Of a stretch of 64,000 bases of DNA, positions 49,267-58,481 are shown piece by piece. The position numbers and the translations under genes were made by a program. Under the pieces are notes generated by a model. It searched no databases. It saw only the letters and a program-made list of their open reading frames with translations, and was not told where the DNA came from. Position 1 is the stretch's first letter. The number at the start of each line of letters is the position of its first letter. Source of the DNA: a virus; the IMG/VR virus record IMGVR_UViG_3300031687_000001, positions 1 to 64,000 of that record, one strand, 5' to 3'.

Positions 49267-51117
49267 CTACTTTTTTAATTTAGCAATTTCCGCTGCTTGA
49301 CTTTCTACCATTGATTTTAGTTCTTTTATAGACTCAATCAATAACGGAACCATACGCTCATATTGTACAGTTTTATAATCTGTACCATTGTCGCTATTAA
49401 TCGGTGCTGATTTAACAACCTCTGGCATTACTGCTTCAACTTCTTGTGCTGATACACCAACTTGCTGAACATCAGTATCATACCCAAGTTCGCCTGCTAC
49501 ATCATTACCAGTGTAATGATAGCCATTTAGTTGCGATACCTTGTCTAATGCATTCTCGATCTTACCACTAAAGTTCTTTAGACGCTCATCTGAGTAGTAT
49601 GCTGTTACTTCACCAGTTGCAGATATATTGGCAGCTCTAAAATTTTCATAGCCAGTGCCTGGATTGTTTCGTATTGTTATCGTACCGTCCGTCTCCATAG
49701 AGATATTTGATGCGACAACGCCGCCCCAATGCATACCGATTCTAGGAGCTGACATTCCAACACCCGATCCATATCCACCTTCTCTAACCTCAATTCCCGC
49801 GTCACCGTATCCAGTAGATGTTTGTGATGCTGATGCAAACTCATGGTTTCCTAAATGATTACCACCTGCTCGCAAACTTAAATGACCCGATGCAGTATCA
49901 GTAGCATCTGATCGTAGGAATTGCGAACCTTGAACTCCATCTAATAAATCAGCATCTAAGCCAGAGCCAGAACCGTCGTTTTGGTTATCCCAAATCTTGC
50001 GCCATGAACCCCAAGTACCGCTATTCATGCCACGTGACGATAATTCGCCTGTTCTAAAGTTACTGAATATCTGAGATACCCATGATGTGCTATGAGCTGC
50101 TACAAACATACCGCCATCTGAGAAACCTGCTGCGCTTGCAGCGTTGCAATAACCAATTGTGTTTGCGGTGGCGGAGTCAATTGCTAAAGCATTGCCAGTG
50201 TTGCGAGATGTAAACGTAGACCCCGCAAAGTTATAAGTCGTGTTAGGCCATGATCTATCATATGCTGCTTTAACTGCCGCTGATGATGCAGATATAGACG
50301 TGCTAGTTGATGTTACACTATTTGAAATACCACGCCATGTATTAGTATCTGTGTCATTTGCATCTGCATAAACCTTTGCTGCTGCCAATGCTGCGTTTGC
50401 TTTAGTAGTTGCATCTGCTGATGCTGTCGCCGCTGCTGATGATGTAACACTTGAGATCGCTGAACTTAGTTCCGAATCGGTTGCCATTGCATTTTGGATT
50501 TCAACTAAAGTATCAAATGCCGCCCCTGCGCCATTAGTTACTGCTGCAATTGCTGCTGTCTTTGCTGCGTTTGCTTTTGTAGTCGCATCACTTGCTGCTG
50601 CTGAAATTGCTTGTGACTTTGCATTATTTGCTTTGGTAGTCGCATCACTTGCTGCTGATGAAATTGCTTGTGACTTTGCATTATTTGCTTTGGTAGTCGC
50701 ATCACTTGCTGCTGATGAAATTGCTTGTGATTTTGCATTATTTGCTTTACTAGTTGCATCTGAACTTGCTGCTGATTCTGCATCTGCTTCTGCTTGATCT
50801 GCATATGCTTTTGCTGATACTAATGCTGCGTTTGCTTTAGTAGTTGCATCACTTGCTGCTGCTGCTTTTACTTCTGCTGGCGAATCAACACCTGCGCCGT
50901 TATCGGTTGTCAACATGGTAGTTGCTAATATGGAAATATTACGTTCCATATCTGCTGCTCTACGAAGCGATGACTTGGAACCAGACATAGAAATCTCGTT
51001 ATCGCCTAATGTTCCAGTTGATTCAACTAAATCACCTGTTGCATCATACTTATATTTTTTGTTTTTGTCTAATGACACACTTGTCATTACACCATTCTTT
51101 TTAATTTTTCTTGACAT
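49267..51117 (-). CDS. Tail-fibre-type protein, S74 class B, paralogue 2
   Basis: 616 residues. The N-terminus and coiled-coil repeats match paralogue 1. The middle contains FTSRNTGNALAIDSATANTIGYCNAASAAGF and GGMFVAAHSTSWVSQIFSNFRTGELSSRG, a short beta domain. The C-terminal S74 domain (AYYSDERLKNFSGKIENALDKVSQLNGYHY, QQVGVSAQEVEAVMPEVV, TVQYERMVPLLIESIKELK) is class B, shared with paralogue 4. Class and variable domain were changed together relative to paralogue 1. Confidence 0.88.
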   Translation of the reverse strand: MSRKIKKNGVMTSVSLDKNKKYKYDATGDLVESTGTLGDNEISMSGSKSSLRRAADMERNISILATTMLTTDNGAGVDSPAEVKAAAASDATTKANAALVSAKAYADQAEADAESAASSDATSKANNAKSQAISSAASDATTKANNAKSQAISSAASDATTKANNAKSQAISAAASDATTKANAAKTAAIAAVTNGAGAAFDTLVEIQNAMATDSELSSAISSVTSSAAATASADATTKANAALAAAKVYADANDTDTNTWRGISNSVTSTSTSISASSAAVKAAYDRSWPNTTYNFAGSTFTSRNTGNALAIDSATANTIGYCNAASAAGFSDGGMFVAAHSTSWVSQIFSNFRTGELSSRGMNSGTWGSWRKIWDNQNDGSGSGLDADLLDGVQGSQFLRSDATDTASGHLSLRAGGNHLGNHEFASASQTSTGYGDAGIEVREGGYGSGVGMSAPRIGMHWGGVVASNISMETDGTITIRNNPGTGYENFRAANISATGEVTAYYSDERLKNFSGKIENALDKVSQLNGYHYTGNDVAGELGYDTDVQQVGVSAQEVEAVMPEVVKSAPINSDNGTDYKTVQYERMVPLLIESIKELKSMVESQAAEIAKLKK

Positions 51118-51175
51118 GGTTTGGAATTCCTTTATTTAACATCTCGTCAGATCTTACTAACGCAGTGCTTATTGG

Positions 51176-51193
51176 TATTTATGCCATATTTAT
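51176..51193 (-). promoter_or_regulatory. Two late-type promoter boxes in tandem
   Basis: ATAAATA at 51187-51193 and 51176-51182, 11 bp apart, before the ATG at 51117. Confidence 0.55.
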
Positions 51194-51231
51194 GAAAGTT
51201 AACAACCTATATTCATAAATAAAATCCAAAT

Positions 51232-51256
51232 AAAAACGCCCACTGTGGGCGTTTTT
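51232..51256 (-). terminator. Strong terminator after the 705-residue fibre gene
   Basis: AAAAACGCCCAC-A-GTGGGCGTTTTT, nearly perfect, with T-runs on both strands. Similar to the one at 58414. Confidence 0.88.
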
Positions 51257-51284
51257 CTTCTTATAGTACTAAGTACTTTATAGA

Positions 51285-53402
51285 CTAGCGATTTGCTTTT
51301 AACTCATCAATTTGAACTTGTTGTTCTTTGATTGCTTCAATAAGCAATGCAACTAGATTACCGTATGCTACAGAGTAATGATCATCTTCTGATCCTTCAT
51401 TGCTGTTAGGACCGCCAGAAACTGCTTCTGGTAGTACAGCAAGAACTTCTTGTGCTATAACGCCAACATATCTATTTTTAGGATTATGAGCGTAAATAGT
51501 ACCTTCTTCCTCTGGAGTTGCTGGTTGCTTATCAGTTCTGTCGTATGTGTAACCATTTAACTGCTTGACTTTATCAATAGCGTTAGGTATTACTTCTAGG
51601 TTGTCTTTAACCCTTGCATCTGAATATGCAATCACATCGCCAGAAGTCCAAACATTAGAACCCATAGCTGATGTTGGGCCACCATTCTGACACCAAACCA
51701 TCTGATGTCCACTAGCCAACGCACCACCAGTAGCATTGTTAGTATGCTTATAGGCTAGACCATAAAGGTTTCCGAAGTTAACTCCAGTTGCGCTAGATTT
51801 ATAAGCAGTTCCCATAGACCAGATGTGGGTAGGGTTGGTTGAGTCATAATGTCCGTAAACACCTCTGTCACGATAAGCAGTTTCGTTTACTAAGTAACCA
51901 CGTTGGTAGATAGTGTTGTTCTGATAGTCAGTTGCGTCACTACGCATATAACTAGCACCATTGACACCGTCTAATAAGTTTGCATCGGCAGCCTTGGCAG
52001 TTAAACCTAAGTAGCTATGAGTGTGTCCATCAACACTAACGCCAACAGAATCACAGTACGACTTAAATGCACCGCTAGTCATAAACCTTGTGTAGTTATC
52101 AGAAGTGGAGTTGTTTCTGAACGCAATATCCGCAGTTGTTGCTGGTGCAGTACTTTGCTCCGCATAGTTTGATCGAAATAGTCTGGCAGTTATATCCGCT
52201 GCGCTATCTCGCTCTGCTACTGTATTAGCGGTTGCTGCTGAAGTAAGAGCATGACCATCTAATCTACCAGCGTTAATACCACCAGAGCCGTCAACATCTA
52301 CTGTCTTAATAGACGCTAATAGTTGAGCTGCTGATTGATCTGCTGTTGCTCCTGATTCAATGCCGTTTAACTTGCTGTGATCAGCCGAAGTAAAGTTAAT
52401 CTGTGAAAGACCACCATCACCTACAGAATAGGTTGTGTTAGGCCAAGATCTATCGTAAGCAGCCTTTACTGCTGCTGATGATGCTGATACAGATGTGCTA
52501 GTCGATGACGTGCTATTTGAAATACCGCGCCATGTATTAGTATTGGCATCATTTGCGTCTGCATAAACTTTTGCTGCTGCTAATGCTGCGTTTGCTTTAG
52601 TAGTCGCGTCTGCTGATGCAGTTGCTGCTGCTGACGAAGTAACACTTGAGATTGCTGAACTTAGTTCTGAATCAGTTGCCATTGCATTTTGGATTTCAAC
52701 TAAAGTATCAAATGCTGCGCCTGCGCCATTAGTTACTGCTGCAATTGCTGCTGCTTGTGCTGCATTTGCTTTGGTAGTCGCATCACTTGCTGCTGCTGAG
52801 ATCGCCTGTGATTTTGCATTATTTGCTTTAGTAGTCGCATCTGATGCTGCTGCTGATTCTGCATCTGCTTCTGCTTGATCTGCATATGACTTTGCTGATG
52901 CCAATGCTGCGTTTGCTTTTGTAGTCGCATCACTTGCTGCTGCTGAGATCGCCTGTGACTTTGCATTGTTTGCTTTAGTAGTCGCATCTGAACTTGCTGC
53001 TGATTCTGCATCTGCTTCTGCTTGATCTGCATATGCTTTTGCTGATACCAATGCTGCGTTTGCTTTAGTAGTCGCATCACTTGCTGCTGCCGAGATTGCT
53101 TGTGACTTTGCATTGTTTGCTTTAGTCGTTGCATCTGTTGCTGCTGCTGCTTTTACTTCTGCTGGCGAATCTATACCTGCGCCATTATCGGTTGTCAACA
53201 TGGTAGTTGCTAAGATAGAAATGTTACGTTCCATATCTGCTGCTCTACGAAGCGATGACTTAGAACCAGATATAGAAATCTCGTTATCACCTAATTCACC
53301 AGTTGATTCAACTAAATCACCTGTTGGGCTGTACTTATATTTTTTGTTTTTGTCTAATGACACACTTGTCATTACACCATTCTTTTTAATTTTTCTTGAC
53401 AT
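51285..53402 (-). CDS. Tail-fibre-type protein, S74 class A, paralogue 3
   Basis: 705 residues. Shared N-terminus (MSRKIKKNG...), then the longest set of SDATTKANNAKSQAIS repeats. The middle has VSVDGHTHSYLGLTAKAADANLLDGVNG, a shaft typical of long fibres. A class A S74 domain follows (AYSDARVKDNLEVIPNAIDK, YVGVIAQEVLAVLPEAV). The ATG is preceded by TAGGAGATG and a strong hairpin at 53424-53450. Confidence 0.88.
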   Translation of the reverse strand: MSRKIKKNGVMTSVSLDKNKKYKYSPTGDLVESTGELGDNEISISGSKSSLRRAADMERNISILATTMLTTDNGAGIDSPAEVKAAAATDATTKANNAKSQAISAAASDATTKANAALVSAKAYADQAEADAESAASSDATTKANNAKSQAISAAASDATTKANAALASAKSYADQAEADAESAAASDATTKANNAKSQAISAAASDATTKANAAQAAAIAAVTNGAGAAFDTLVEIQNAMATDSELSSAISSVTSSAAATASADATTKANAALAAAKVYADANDANTNTWRGISNSTSSTSTSVSASSAAVKAAYDRSWPNTTYSVGDGGLSQINFTSADHSKLNGIESGATADQSAAQLLASIKTVDVDGSGGINAGRLDGHALTSAATANTVAERDSAADITARLFRSNYAEQSTAPATTADIAFRNNSTSDNYTRFMTSGAFKSYCDSVGVSVDGHTHSYLGLTAKAADANLLDGVNGASYMRSDATDYQNNTIYQRGYLVNETAYRDRGVYGHYDSTNPTHIWSMGTAYKSSATGVNFGNLYGLAYKHTNNATGGALASGHQMVWCQNGGPTSAMGSNVWTSGDVIAYSDARVKDNLEVIPNAIDKVKQLNGYTYDRTDKQPATPEEEGTIYAHNPKNRYVGVIAQEVLAVLPEAVSGGPNSNEGSEDDHYSVAYGNLVALLIEAIKEQQVQIDELKANR

Positions 53403-53423
53403 TTTTACATCTCCTAAATGAAA

Positions 53424-53450
53424 ATACCGTCAATGAATCATTGACGGTAT
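53424..53450 (-). terminator. Perfect 13-bp hairpin between fibre genes
   Basis: ATACCGTCAATGA / TCATTGACGGTAT arms with a single central base, followed on the minus strand by TTTTCATTT. It may terminate the 750-residue gene's transcript or act in the leader of the 705-residue gene, whose ATG is about 20 nt downstream. Confidence 0.6.
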
Positions 53451-53454
53451 CGAT

Positions 53455-53545
53455 TGATACGAAGGATATAACTCAGTATATCCCAGTGTTTATGATTATC
53501 ATAAACTAAGTAGAGAGTTATGACAACTATCTACGTTTGATCAGT
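53455..53545 (-). repeat. Intergenic module with palindrome (copy 2)
   Basis: Similar to 49150-49262: GATACGAAG...ATA, CAGTGTTTATGATTATCATAAACTAAG, then CTACGTTTGATCA. It lacks the second palindrome. Such copies can recombine to shuffle fibre genes. Confidence 0.6.
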
Positions 53546-53550
53546 CTATA

Positions 53551-55803
53551 TTATGAACTTAATCCTGTTACTTCAATTTCGTCGTCTTCTGCAATAATAC
53601 CTTGTGAGATAGTTACAGTTGTGCCTGATACTGAATACTCGCTTGCACGTAGAAACAATCTGTTAACTAAAACAACATAATGCTTCGCACTTGACAATTC
53701 ACTAAACGTAAAGTTAGTTGTCGAAGTCGTGTTATTAGTTTCTTGTGATGCTGTAACATTCTGAACTGCACTGTGGAAGTGACTAAGTTGTGCAATTGCG
53801 CCTGCTTGTGCTGCGTTTGCTTTAGTAGTTGCATCACTCGCTGCTGCTGATTCTGCATCTGCTTCTGCTTGATCTGCATATGCTTTTGCTGATACTAATG
53901 CTGCGTTTGCTTTAGTAGTTGCATCACTCGCTGCTGCTGATTCTGCATCTGCTTCTGCTTGATCTGCATATGCTTTTGCTGATACTAATGCTGCGTTTGC
54001 TTTAGTAGTTGCATCTGTTGCTGCTGCTGATTGTGCTGCGTTAGCCTTTGAAGTAGCGTCTGCTGATGCTGTAGAAGCCGCTGATGATGTAACACTTGCG
54101 ATCGCTGAACTTAGTTCTGAATCAGTTGCCATTGCATCTTGGATTTCTTTAAGCGTATTAAATGCCGCCCCTGCGCCATTAGTTACGTCTGCAACTGCAC
54201 CTGCTCTTGCTGCGTTTGCTTTACTAGTTGCGTCTGCTGCTGCTGCTGATTGGGCTGCGTTAGCTTTAGTAGTTGCATCTGCTGATGCTGTTGCTGCACG
54301 AGTAGCGTCTTTAGATTCTGCTGCATTAATTGCTGCTAGTTCTGCTGCGTCTGCATATGAGTTTGCTGCTGATGCACGTACTACGTCTTTTGCTTCTGCT
54401 GATGCAATTGCTGCTAGTTCTGCTGCGTCTGCTTTAGTAGTCGCGTCTGCTGATGCTGTTGCTGCACGAGTAGCGTCTTTAGATTCTGCTGCATTAATTG
54501 CTGCTAGTTCTGCTGCGTCTGCTTTAGTAGTCGCGTCTGCTGATGCTGTTGCTGCTGCTGATGAAGTAACACTTGAGATTGCTGAACTTAGTTCTGCGTC
54601 GGTTGCCATTGCATTCTGAATTTCAACTAGAGTATCAAATGCTGCGCCTGCGCCATTAGTTACTGCTGCAATTGCTGCTGCTTGTGCTGCATTTGCTTTG
54701 GTAGTCGCATCACTTGCTGCTGTTGCTTCTGCTGTATCTGCGTATGATTTTGCTGATACTAATGCTGCGTCTGCTTTAGTAGTTGCATCTGTTGCTGCTG
54801 CTGATTGTGCTGCGTCTGCTTTAGTTGTTGCATCTGTTGCTGCTGCTGATTGTGCTGCGTCTGCTTTAGTTGTTGCATCTGTTGCTGCTGCTGATTGTGC
54901 TGCATCTGCTTTAGTAGTTGCATCTGTTGCTGCTGCTGATACTGCGTCTGCTTCTGCTGTGTCTACATATGATTCTTGTGCGTAACCAGTGAAGTCAACA
55001 TTGTTAGTAATTGCTGTATCTGTATAAGATGCTGCTGCTGCTATTGCTGCTGCTTCTGCTGCGTCTGCTTTAATTGTTGCGCCGTCTGCCGCTACTGAGA
55101 TGCTATTGGTGATTGTAGCAGCGAAGTTAGCATCATCGCCAAGTGCGGTAGCCAATTCGTTTAGTGTATCTAATGCGCCAGGTGCGCCGTTAATAAGACC
55201 ATTGATTGCTGCGTCTACATAAGTTTTGTTGGTTGCATGTCCATCTTCAGTTGGTGCTGCTAAGTTGATGATTTGGTTATTATCCATATCAACTTTATCG
55301 CCAAACTTAACTGCTGTTCCGTCTGCATCTGTAATTTTCTTACCAGAAGCCATTTGTAGAGTTGCTGCAACGTTAACAGTTGATGCAGATGCTAGTGTCA
55401 ATACACCAGTTCCTGTTACCTGTGTAGTCAACGATTGGTTAACATCAGCCTGAACAACGATCGTACCTGAATTAGATTCGATAACTTTCTGTCCATCAAT
55501 ATAAAGTGAACCTTCTGATAGGTAAAGGTCACGCCATTTCATTGTTGGTGAACCTAAGTCATAACCAGTAGTTCCGTCTGAATCTATTGAAGGTATGATA
55601 TGAGCAGACATAGTTAGATCACCTGTCATGGTGTCGCCTGATTTGCTTACTGATTGTGCTACTGCGCCGCCTGATGCTGATGCAATTGCTGATGCTAAGT
55701 CTTGTCCGTCTAATAAAACCGTATCAACTGTTAAATTACCAGTGATTACTGAATCTGCATTAGTTTCAAAACCTGCATCTATTAAAAATCTTTTTTGTGC
55801 CAT
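53551..55803 (-). CDS. Long helical tail-fibre-type protein without S74 domain
   Basis: 750 residues. The N-terminus (MAQKRFLIDAGFETNADSVITGNLTVDTVLLDG, YDLGSPTMKWRDLYLSEGSLYIDGQKV) is a phage-fibre attachment type seen in many T4-like phages. Residues about 210-680 are Ala-rich coiled-coil repeats (AAATDATTKADAAQSAA) sharing units with the S74 paralogues. The C-terminus (SSAKHYVVLVNRLFLRASEYSVSGTTVTISQGI) is a small beta domain. It may be a proximal shaft or partner for the S74 fibres. Confidence 0.78.
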   Translation of the reverse strand: MAQKRFLIDAGFETNADSVITGNLTVDTVLLDGQDLASAIASASGGAVAQSVSKSGDTMTGDLTMSAHIIPSIDSDGTTGYDLGSPTMKWRDLYLSEGSLYIDGQKVIESNSGTIVVQADVNQSLTTQVTGTGVLTLASASTVNVAATLQMASGKKITDADGTAVKFGDKVDMDNNQIINLAAPTEDGHATNKTYVDAAINGLINGAPGALDTLNELATALGDDANFAATITNSISVAADGATIKADAAEAAAIAAAASYTDTAITNNVDFTGYAQESYVDTAEADAVSAAATDATTKADAAQSAAATDATTKADAAQSAAATDATTKADAAQSAAATDATTKADAALVSAKSYADTAEATAASDATTKANAAQAAAIAAVTNGAGAAFDTLVEIQNAMATDAELSSAISSVTSSAAATASADATTKADAAELAAINAAESKDATRAATASADATTKADAAELAAIASAEAKDVVRASAANSYADAAELAAINAAESKDATRAATASADATTKANAAQSAAAADATSKANAARAGAVADVTNGAGAAFNTLKEIQDAMATDSELSSAIASVTSSAASTASADATSKANAAQSAAATDATTKANAALVSAKAYADQAEADAESAAASDATTKANAALVSAKAYADQAEADAESAAASDATTKANAAQAGAIAQLSHFHSAVQNVTASQETNNTTSTTNFTFSELSSAKHYVVLVNRLFLRASEYSVSGTTVTISQGIIAEDDEIEVTGLSS

Positions 55804-55857
55804 TATATTATGTTTCCTTTTTCGCGAAAAAAACGTTAGATCTTACTAACGTAATGG

Positions 55858-55875
55858 TATTTATGCATTATTTAT
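55858..55875 (-). promoter_or_regulatory. Two late-type promoter boxes in tandem
   Basis: ATAAATA at 55869-55875 and 55858-55864, before the ATG at 55803. The same tandem arrangement as at 51176-51193. Confidence 0.55.
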
Positions 55876-55893
55876 ATATGTTAACAACTTAGT

Positions 55894-56417
55894 TTAAGTT
55901 GAAATCTGTGCTGTGGTGGTTTGATTCTGGTAGCCTGAAGTGTCTACCCAAGAGGTTACATAATCAGACACTCTTAACCAGTATACATTGGTTCCAGACC
56001 CTATCTGATAAGCGTAAGAACCTCTTTGATAGAGACGAGTTCCTATCGTATGTGAGTAAACTCTTAAAGAACCTGAAACGTTATTTCTGTGGTAACTAAC
56101 GTTTGCAACTCCAGGATAGTCCCATATGGCAAAAGAATACATATCCTTAGCCCACGTCCAGTAACCTTGTGTATATGGGTTTGTATACGCAAGCTCTTGG
56201 AAAGTGGACTCATTATGCCCACTACTAACCCAAACGCTTGTAGTCACCTGATTACTCTTGCCGTGGAAATTATTGAATCTAATAGAACCAGATGATGGTA
56301 TACCTGAGACACCTTTACCTGCTAAGGCATGGTACTCAGATAACGAGTGGGAACCTACGCCTCCAAAGTGAGCAGCAATCTGTAGAATCTAATTTCTCCA
56401 GAGGTTTGTAAAGCCAT
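55894..56417 (-). pseudogene. Small tail/appendage gene broken by one-base frameshift
   Basis: The frame opens with ATG at 56417 (overlapping the stop of the upstream fibre gene as TAATG) and reads MALQTSGEIRF, then hits a stop after 20 codons. The next frame continues without gap as QIAAHFGGVGSHSLSEYHAL, then SGSIRFNNFHGKSN and the 117-residue beta domain TTSVWVSSGHNEST...TTAQIST to 55894. The total length, 524 nt, is one base short of a whole frame, so a single base is missing near 56381-56386 (TTCTACAG; TTCTCACAG would restore FSQI). It may be a true mutation or a sequencing error. Confidence 0.75.
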
Positions 56418-58312
56418 TACGCACCTCCTACTAGAGCCTTGAGTTCATCTATCTGAACTTGCTGTTCATCTATCTGAGTCTGTTGTTCTTTAATAGATTC
56501 GATGAGTAGAGGTACAAGTTTGTCGTATTGGACGGTCTTATACCCTTCACCAATAGCTGCATCCACTACGATCTCTGGTAACACCGCTTCAACTTCTTGG
56601 GCTGATACACCTACCTGACGCTCTTCAGTGTCGTAACCGAACGTTGCTGCTACATCGTTTCCTTTGTAGTAGTAACCGTTAAGTTGCTTAACCTTATCTA
56701 GGGCGTTAGGTATAGTTCCCTCAAAGTCCTTTAGGCGTTCATCTGAGTAATACGCAGTAACGTTACCTGTAAACAAGCCAGTTCCAGCAACATGAAAGCT
56801 CATTGAGGCTTCCGTACCGTATACCTTGAATGCATTACCAGATCCGTAACTACTGCCGTCTGAGTGAACGTATGCTATAGTTCCGTTCTGGCCTTCTGCT
56901 GGTATATTATCGGAGAAGTTTATTAAGCAAGGGCCAGCGTTAGATGTAGCTCGTAGGTTTATAACACCCGTATCACTACGGAAGTAACTTGAACCATGAA
57001 CTCCATCTAATAAATCAGCATCTAAGCCAGAGCCAGAACCGTCGTTATCGGGGTGCCAGTATTCAGCACCACCAGTGTATTTGTAGACCCCGCCATTAAT
57101 ATGAACGCTTTTGTTCATGTAGAACAGGCCACGGTCAGTTTGTATATGCCCCCAAGAGGAATTTCCAGGACCAAGGGTGATATTACCGTGTGGGGTAGTG
57201 AAAGTATGTGCAGATGAGGAAGTGGTAAAGTACCCCGGACTATTGACTGTTCCAGTAAGTGTTGGGCTAGCCTTTGGTGCTAGTGCTGACAAATCTTGAT
57301 CTGCTGTAGCTCCTGTCTCTATACCATTTAACTTAGTATGATCAGCAGATGTAAAGTTGATCTGCGTTAAGCCTCCGTCACCCACAGAGTAAGTGGTGTT
57401 GGTATCAGGCCAAGACCGATCATAAGCTGCTTTCACAGCGGCAGATGATGCAGATATAGACGTGCTAGTTGATGTTACACTATTTGAAATACCACGCCAT
57501 GTATTAGTATTTGCGTCATTTGCATCTGCGTATACTTTAGCTGCTGCCAATGCTGCGTTTGCTTTAGAAGTTGCATCTGCCGATGCTGTTGCCGCTGCTG
57601 ATGATGTAACACTTGAGATCGCTGAACTTAGTTCCGAATCGGTTGCCATTGCATTCTGAATTTCAACTAAAGTATCAAATGCTGCGCCTGCGCCATTAGT
57701 TACTGCTGCAATTGCTGCTGTCTTTGCTGCGTTTGCTTTAGTAGTCGCATCACTCGCTGCTGCTGAAATTGCTTGTGATTTTGCATTATTTGCTTTAGTA
57801 GTCGCATCTGATGCTGCTGCTGATTCTGCATCTGCTTCTGCTTGATCTGCATATGCTTTTGCTGATACCAATGCTGCGTTTGCTTTAGTAGTCGCATCAC
57901 TTGCTGCTGATGAAATTGCTTGTGATTTTGCATTATTTGCTTTACTAGTCGCATCTGAACTTGCTGCTGATTCTGCATCTGCTTCTGCTTGATCTGCATA
58001 TGCTTTTGCTGATACCAATGCATTATTTGCTTTAGTCGTTGCATCTGTTGCTGCTGCTGCTTTTACTTCTGCTGGCGAATCTATACCTGCGCCATTATCG
58101 GTTGTCAACATCGTAGTCGCTAAGATAGAAATGTTACGTTCCATATCTGCTGCTCTACGAAGCGATGACTTAGACCCAGATATAGAAATCTCGTTATCGC
58201 CTAATGTTCCAGTTGATTCAACTAAATCACCTGTTGCATCGTACTTATATTTTTTGTTCTTATCTAATGACACACTTGTCATTACACCATTCTTTTTAAT
58301 TTTTCTTGACAT
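56417..58312 (-). CDS. Tail-fibre-type protein, S74 class B, paralogue 4
   Basis: 631 residues. Shared N-terminus and coiled-coil repeats. The middle domain (ALAPKASPTLTGTVNSPGYF, TTPHGNITLGPGNSSWGHI) is unlike the other paralogues. S74 class B follows (AYYSDERLKDFEGTIPNALDK, RQVGVSAQEVEAVLPEIV, VQYDKLVPLLIESIKEQQ). The stretch from about 57450 to 55894 looks less AT-rich with different codon choice from the N-terminal part, suggesting replacement by recombination. The stop is coupled to the frameshifted small gene. Confidence 0.88.
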   Translation of the reverse strand: MSRKIKKNGVMTSVSLDKNKKYKYDATGDLVESTGTLGDNEISISGSKSSLRRAADMERNISILATTMLTTDNGAGIDSPAEVKAAAATDATTKANNALVSAKAYADQAEADAESAASSDATSKANNAKSQAISSAASDATTKANAALVSAKAYADQAEADAESAAASDATTKANNAKSQAISAAASDATTKANAAKTAAIAAVTNGAGAAFDTLVEIQNAMATDSELSSAISSVTSSAAATASADATSKANAALAAAKVYADANDANTNTWRGISNSVTSTSTSISASSAAVKAAYDRSWPDTNTTYSVGDGGLTQINFTSADHTKLNGIETGATADQDLSALAPKASPTLTGTVNSPGYFTTSSSAHTFTTPHGNITLGPGNSSWGHIQTDRGLFYMNKSVHINGGVYKYTGGAEYWHPDNDGSGSGLDADLLDGVHGSSYFRSDTGVINLRATSNAGPCLINFSDNIPAEGQNGTIAYVHSDGSSYGSGNAFKVYGTEASMSFHVAGTGLFTGNVTAYYSDERLKDFEGTIPNALDKVKQLNGYYYKGNDVAATFGYDTEERQVGVSAQEVEAVLPEIVVDAAIGEGYKTVQYDKLVPLLIESIKEQQTQIDEQQVQIDELKALVGGA

Positions 58313-58368
58313 ATTGAAATTCCTTTGTTTAACAACTCGCTAGATCTTACTAACATTTGTAGTAGTAG

Positions 58369-58376
58369 TATTTATA
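58369..58376 (-). promoter_or_regulatory. Perfect T4 late promoter TATAAATA
   Basis: GGTATAAATACTACT on the minus strand, 57 nt before the ATG at 58312. Confidence 0.65.
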
Positions 58377-58413
58377 CCATGTTAATTGTTATTTACAAAT
58401 AAAATTTACAAAT

Positions 58414-58442
58414 AAAAACGCCCACGTTATGCGGGCGTTTTT
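58414..58442 (-). terminator. Rho-independent terminator after the giant fibre gene
   Basis: AAAAACGCCC / GGGCGTTTTT arms around ACGTTATGC with T-run; related in sequence to the terminator at 51232. Confidence 0.88.
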
Positions 58443-58481
58443 CTTCTTTCAGTCGTAGTATTTAAACTACTACATTAACGA

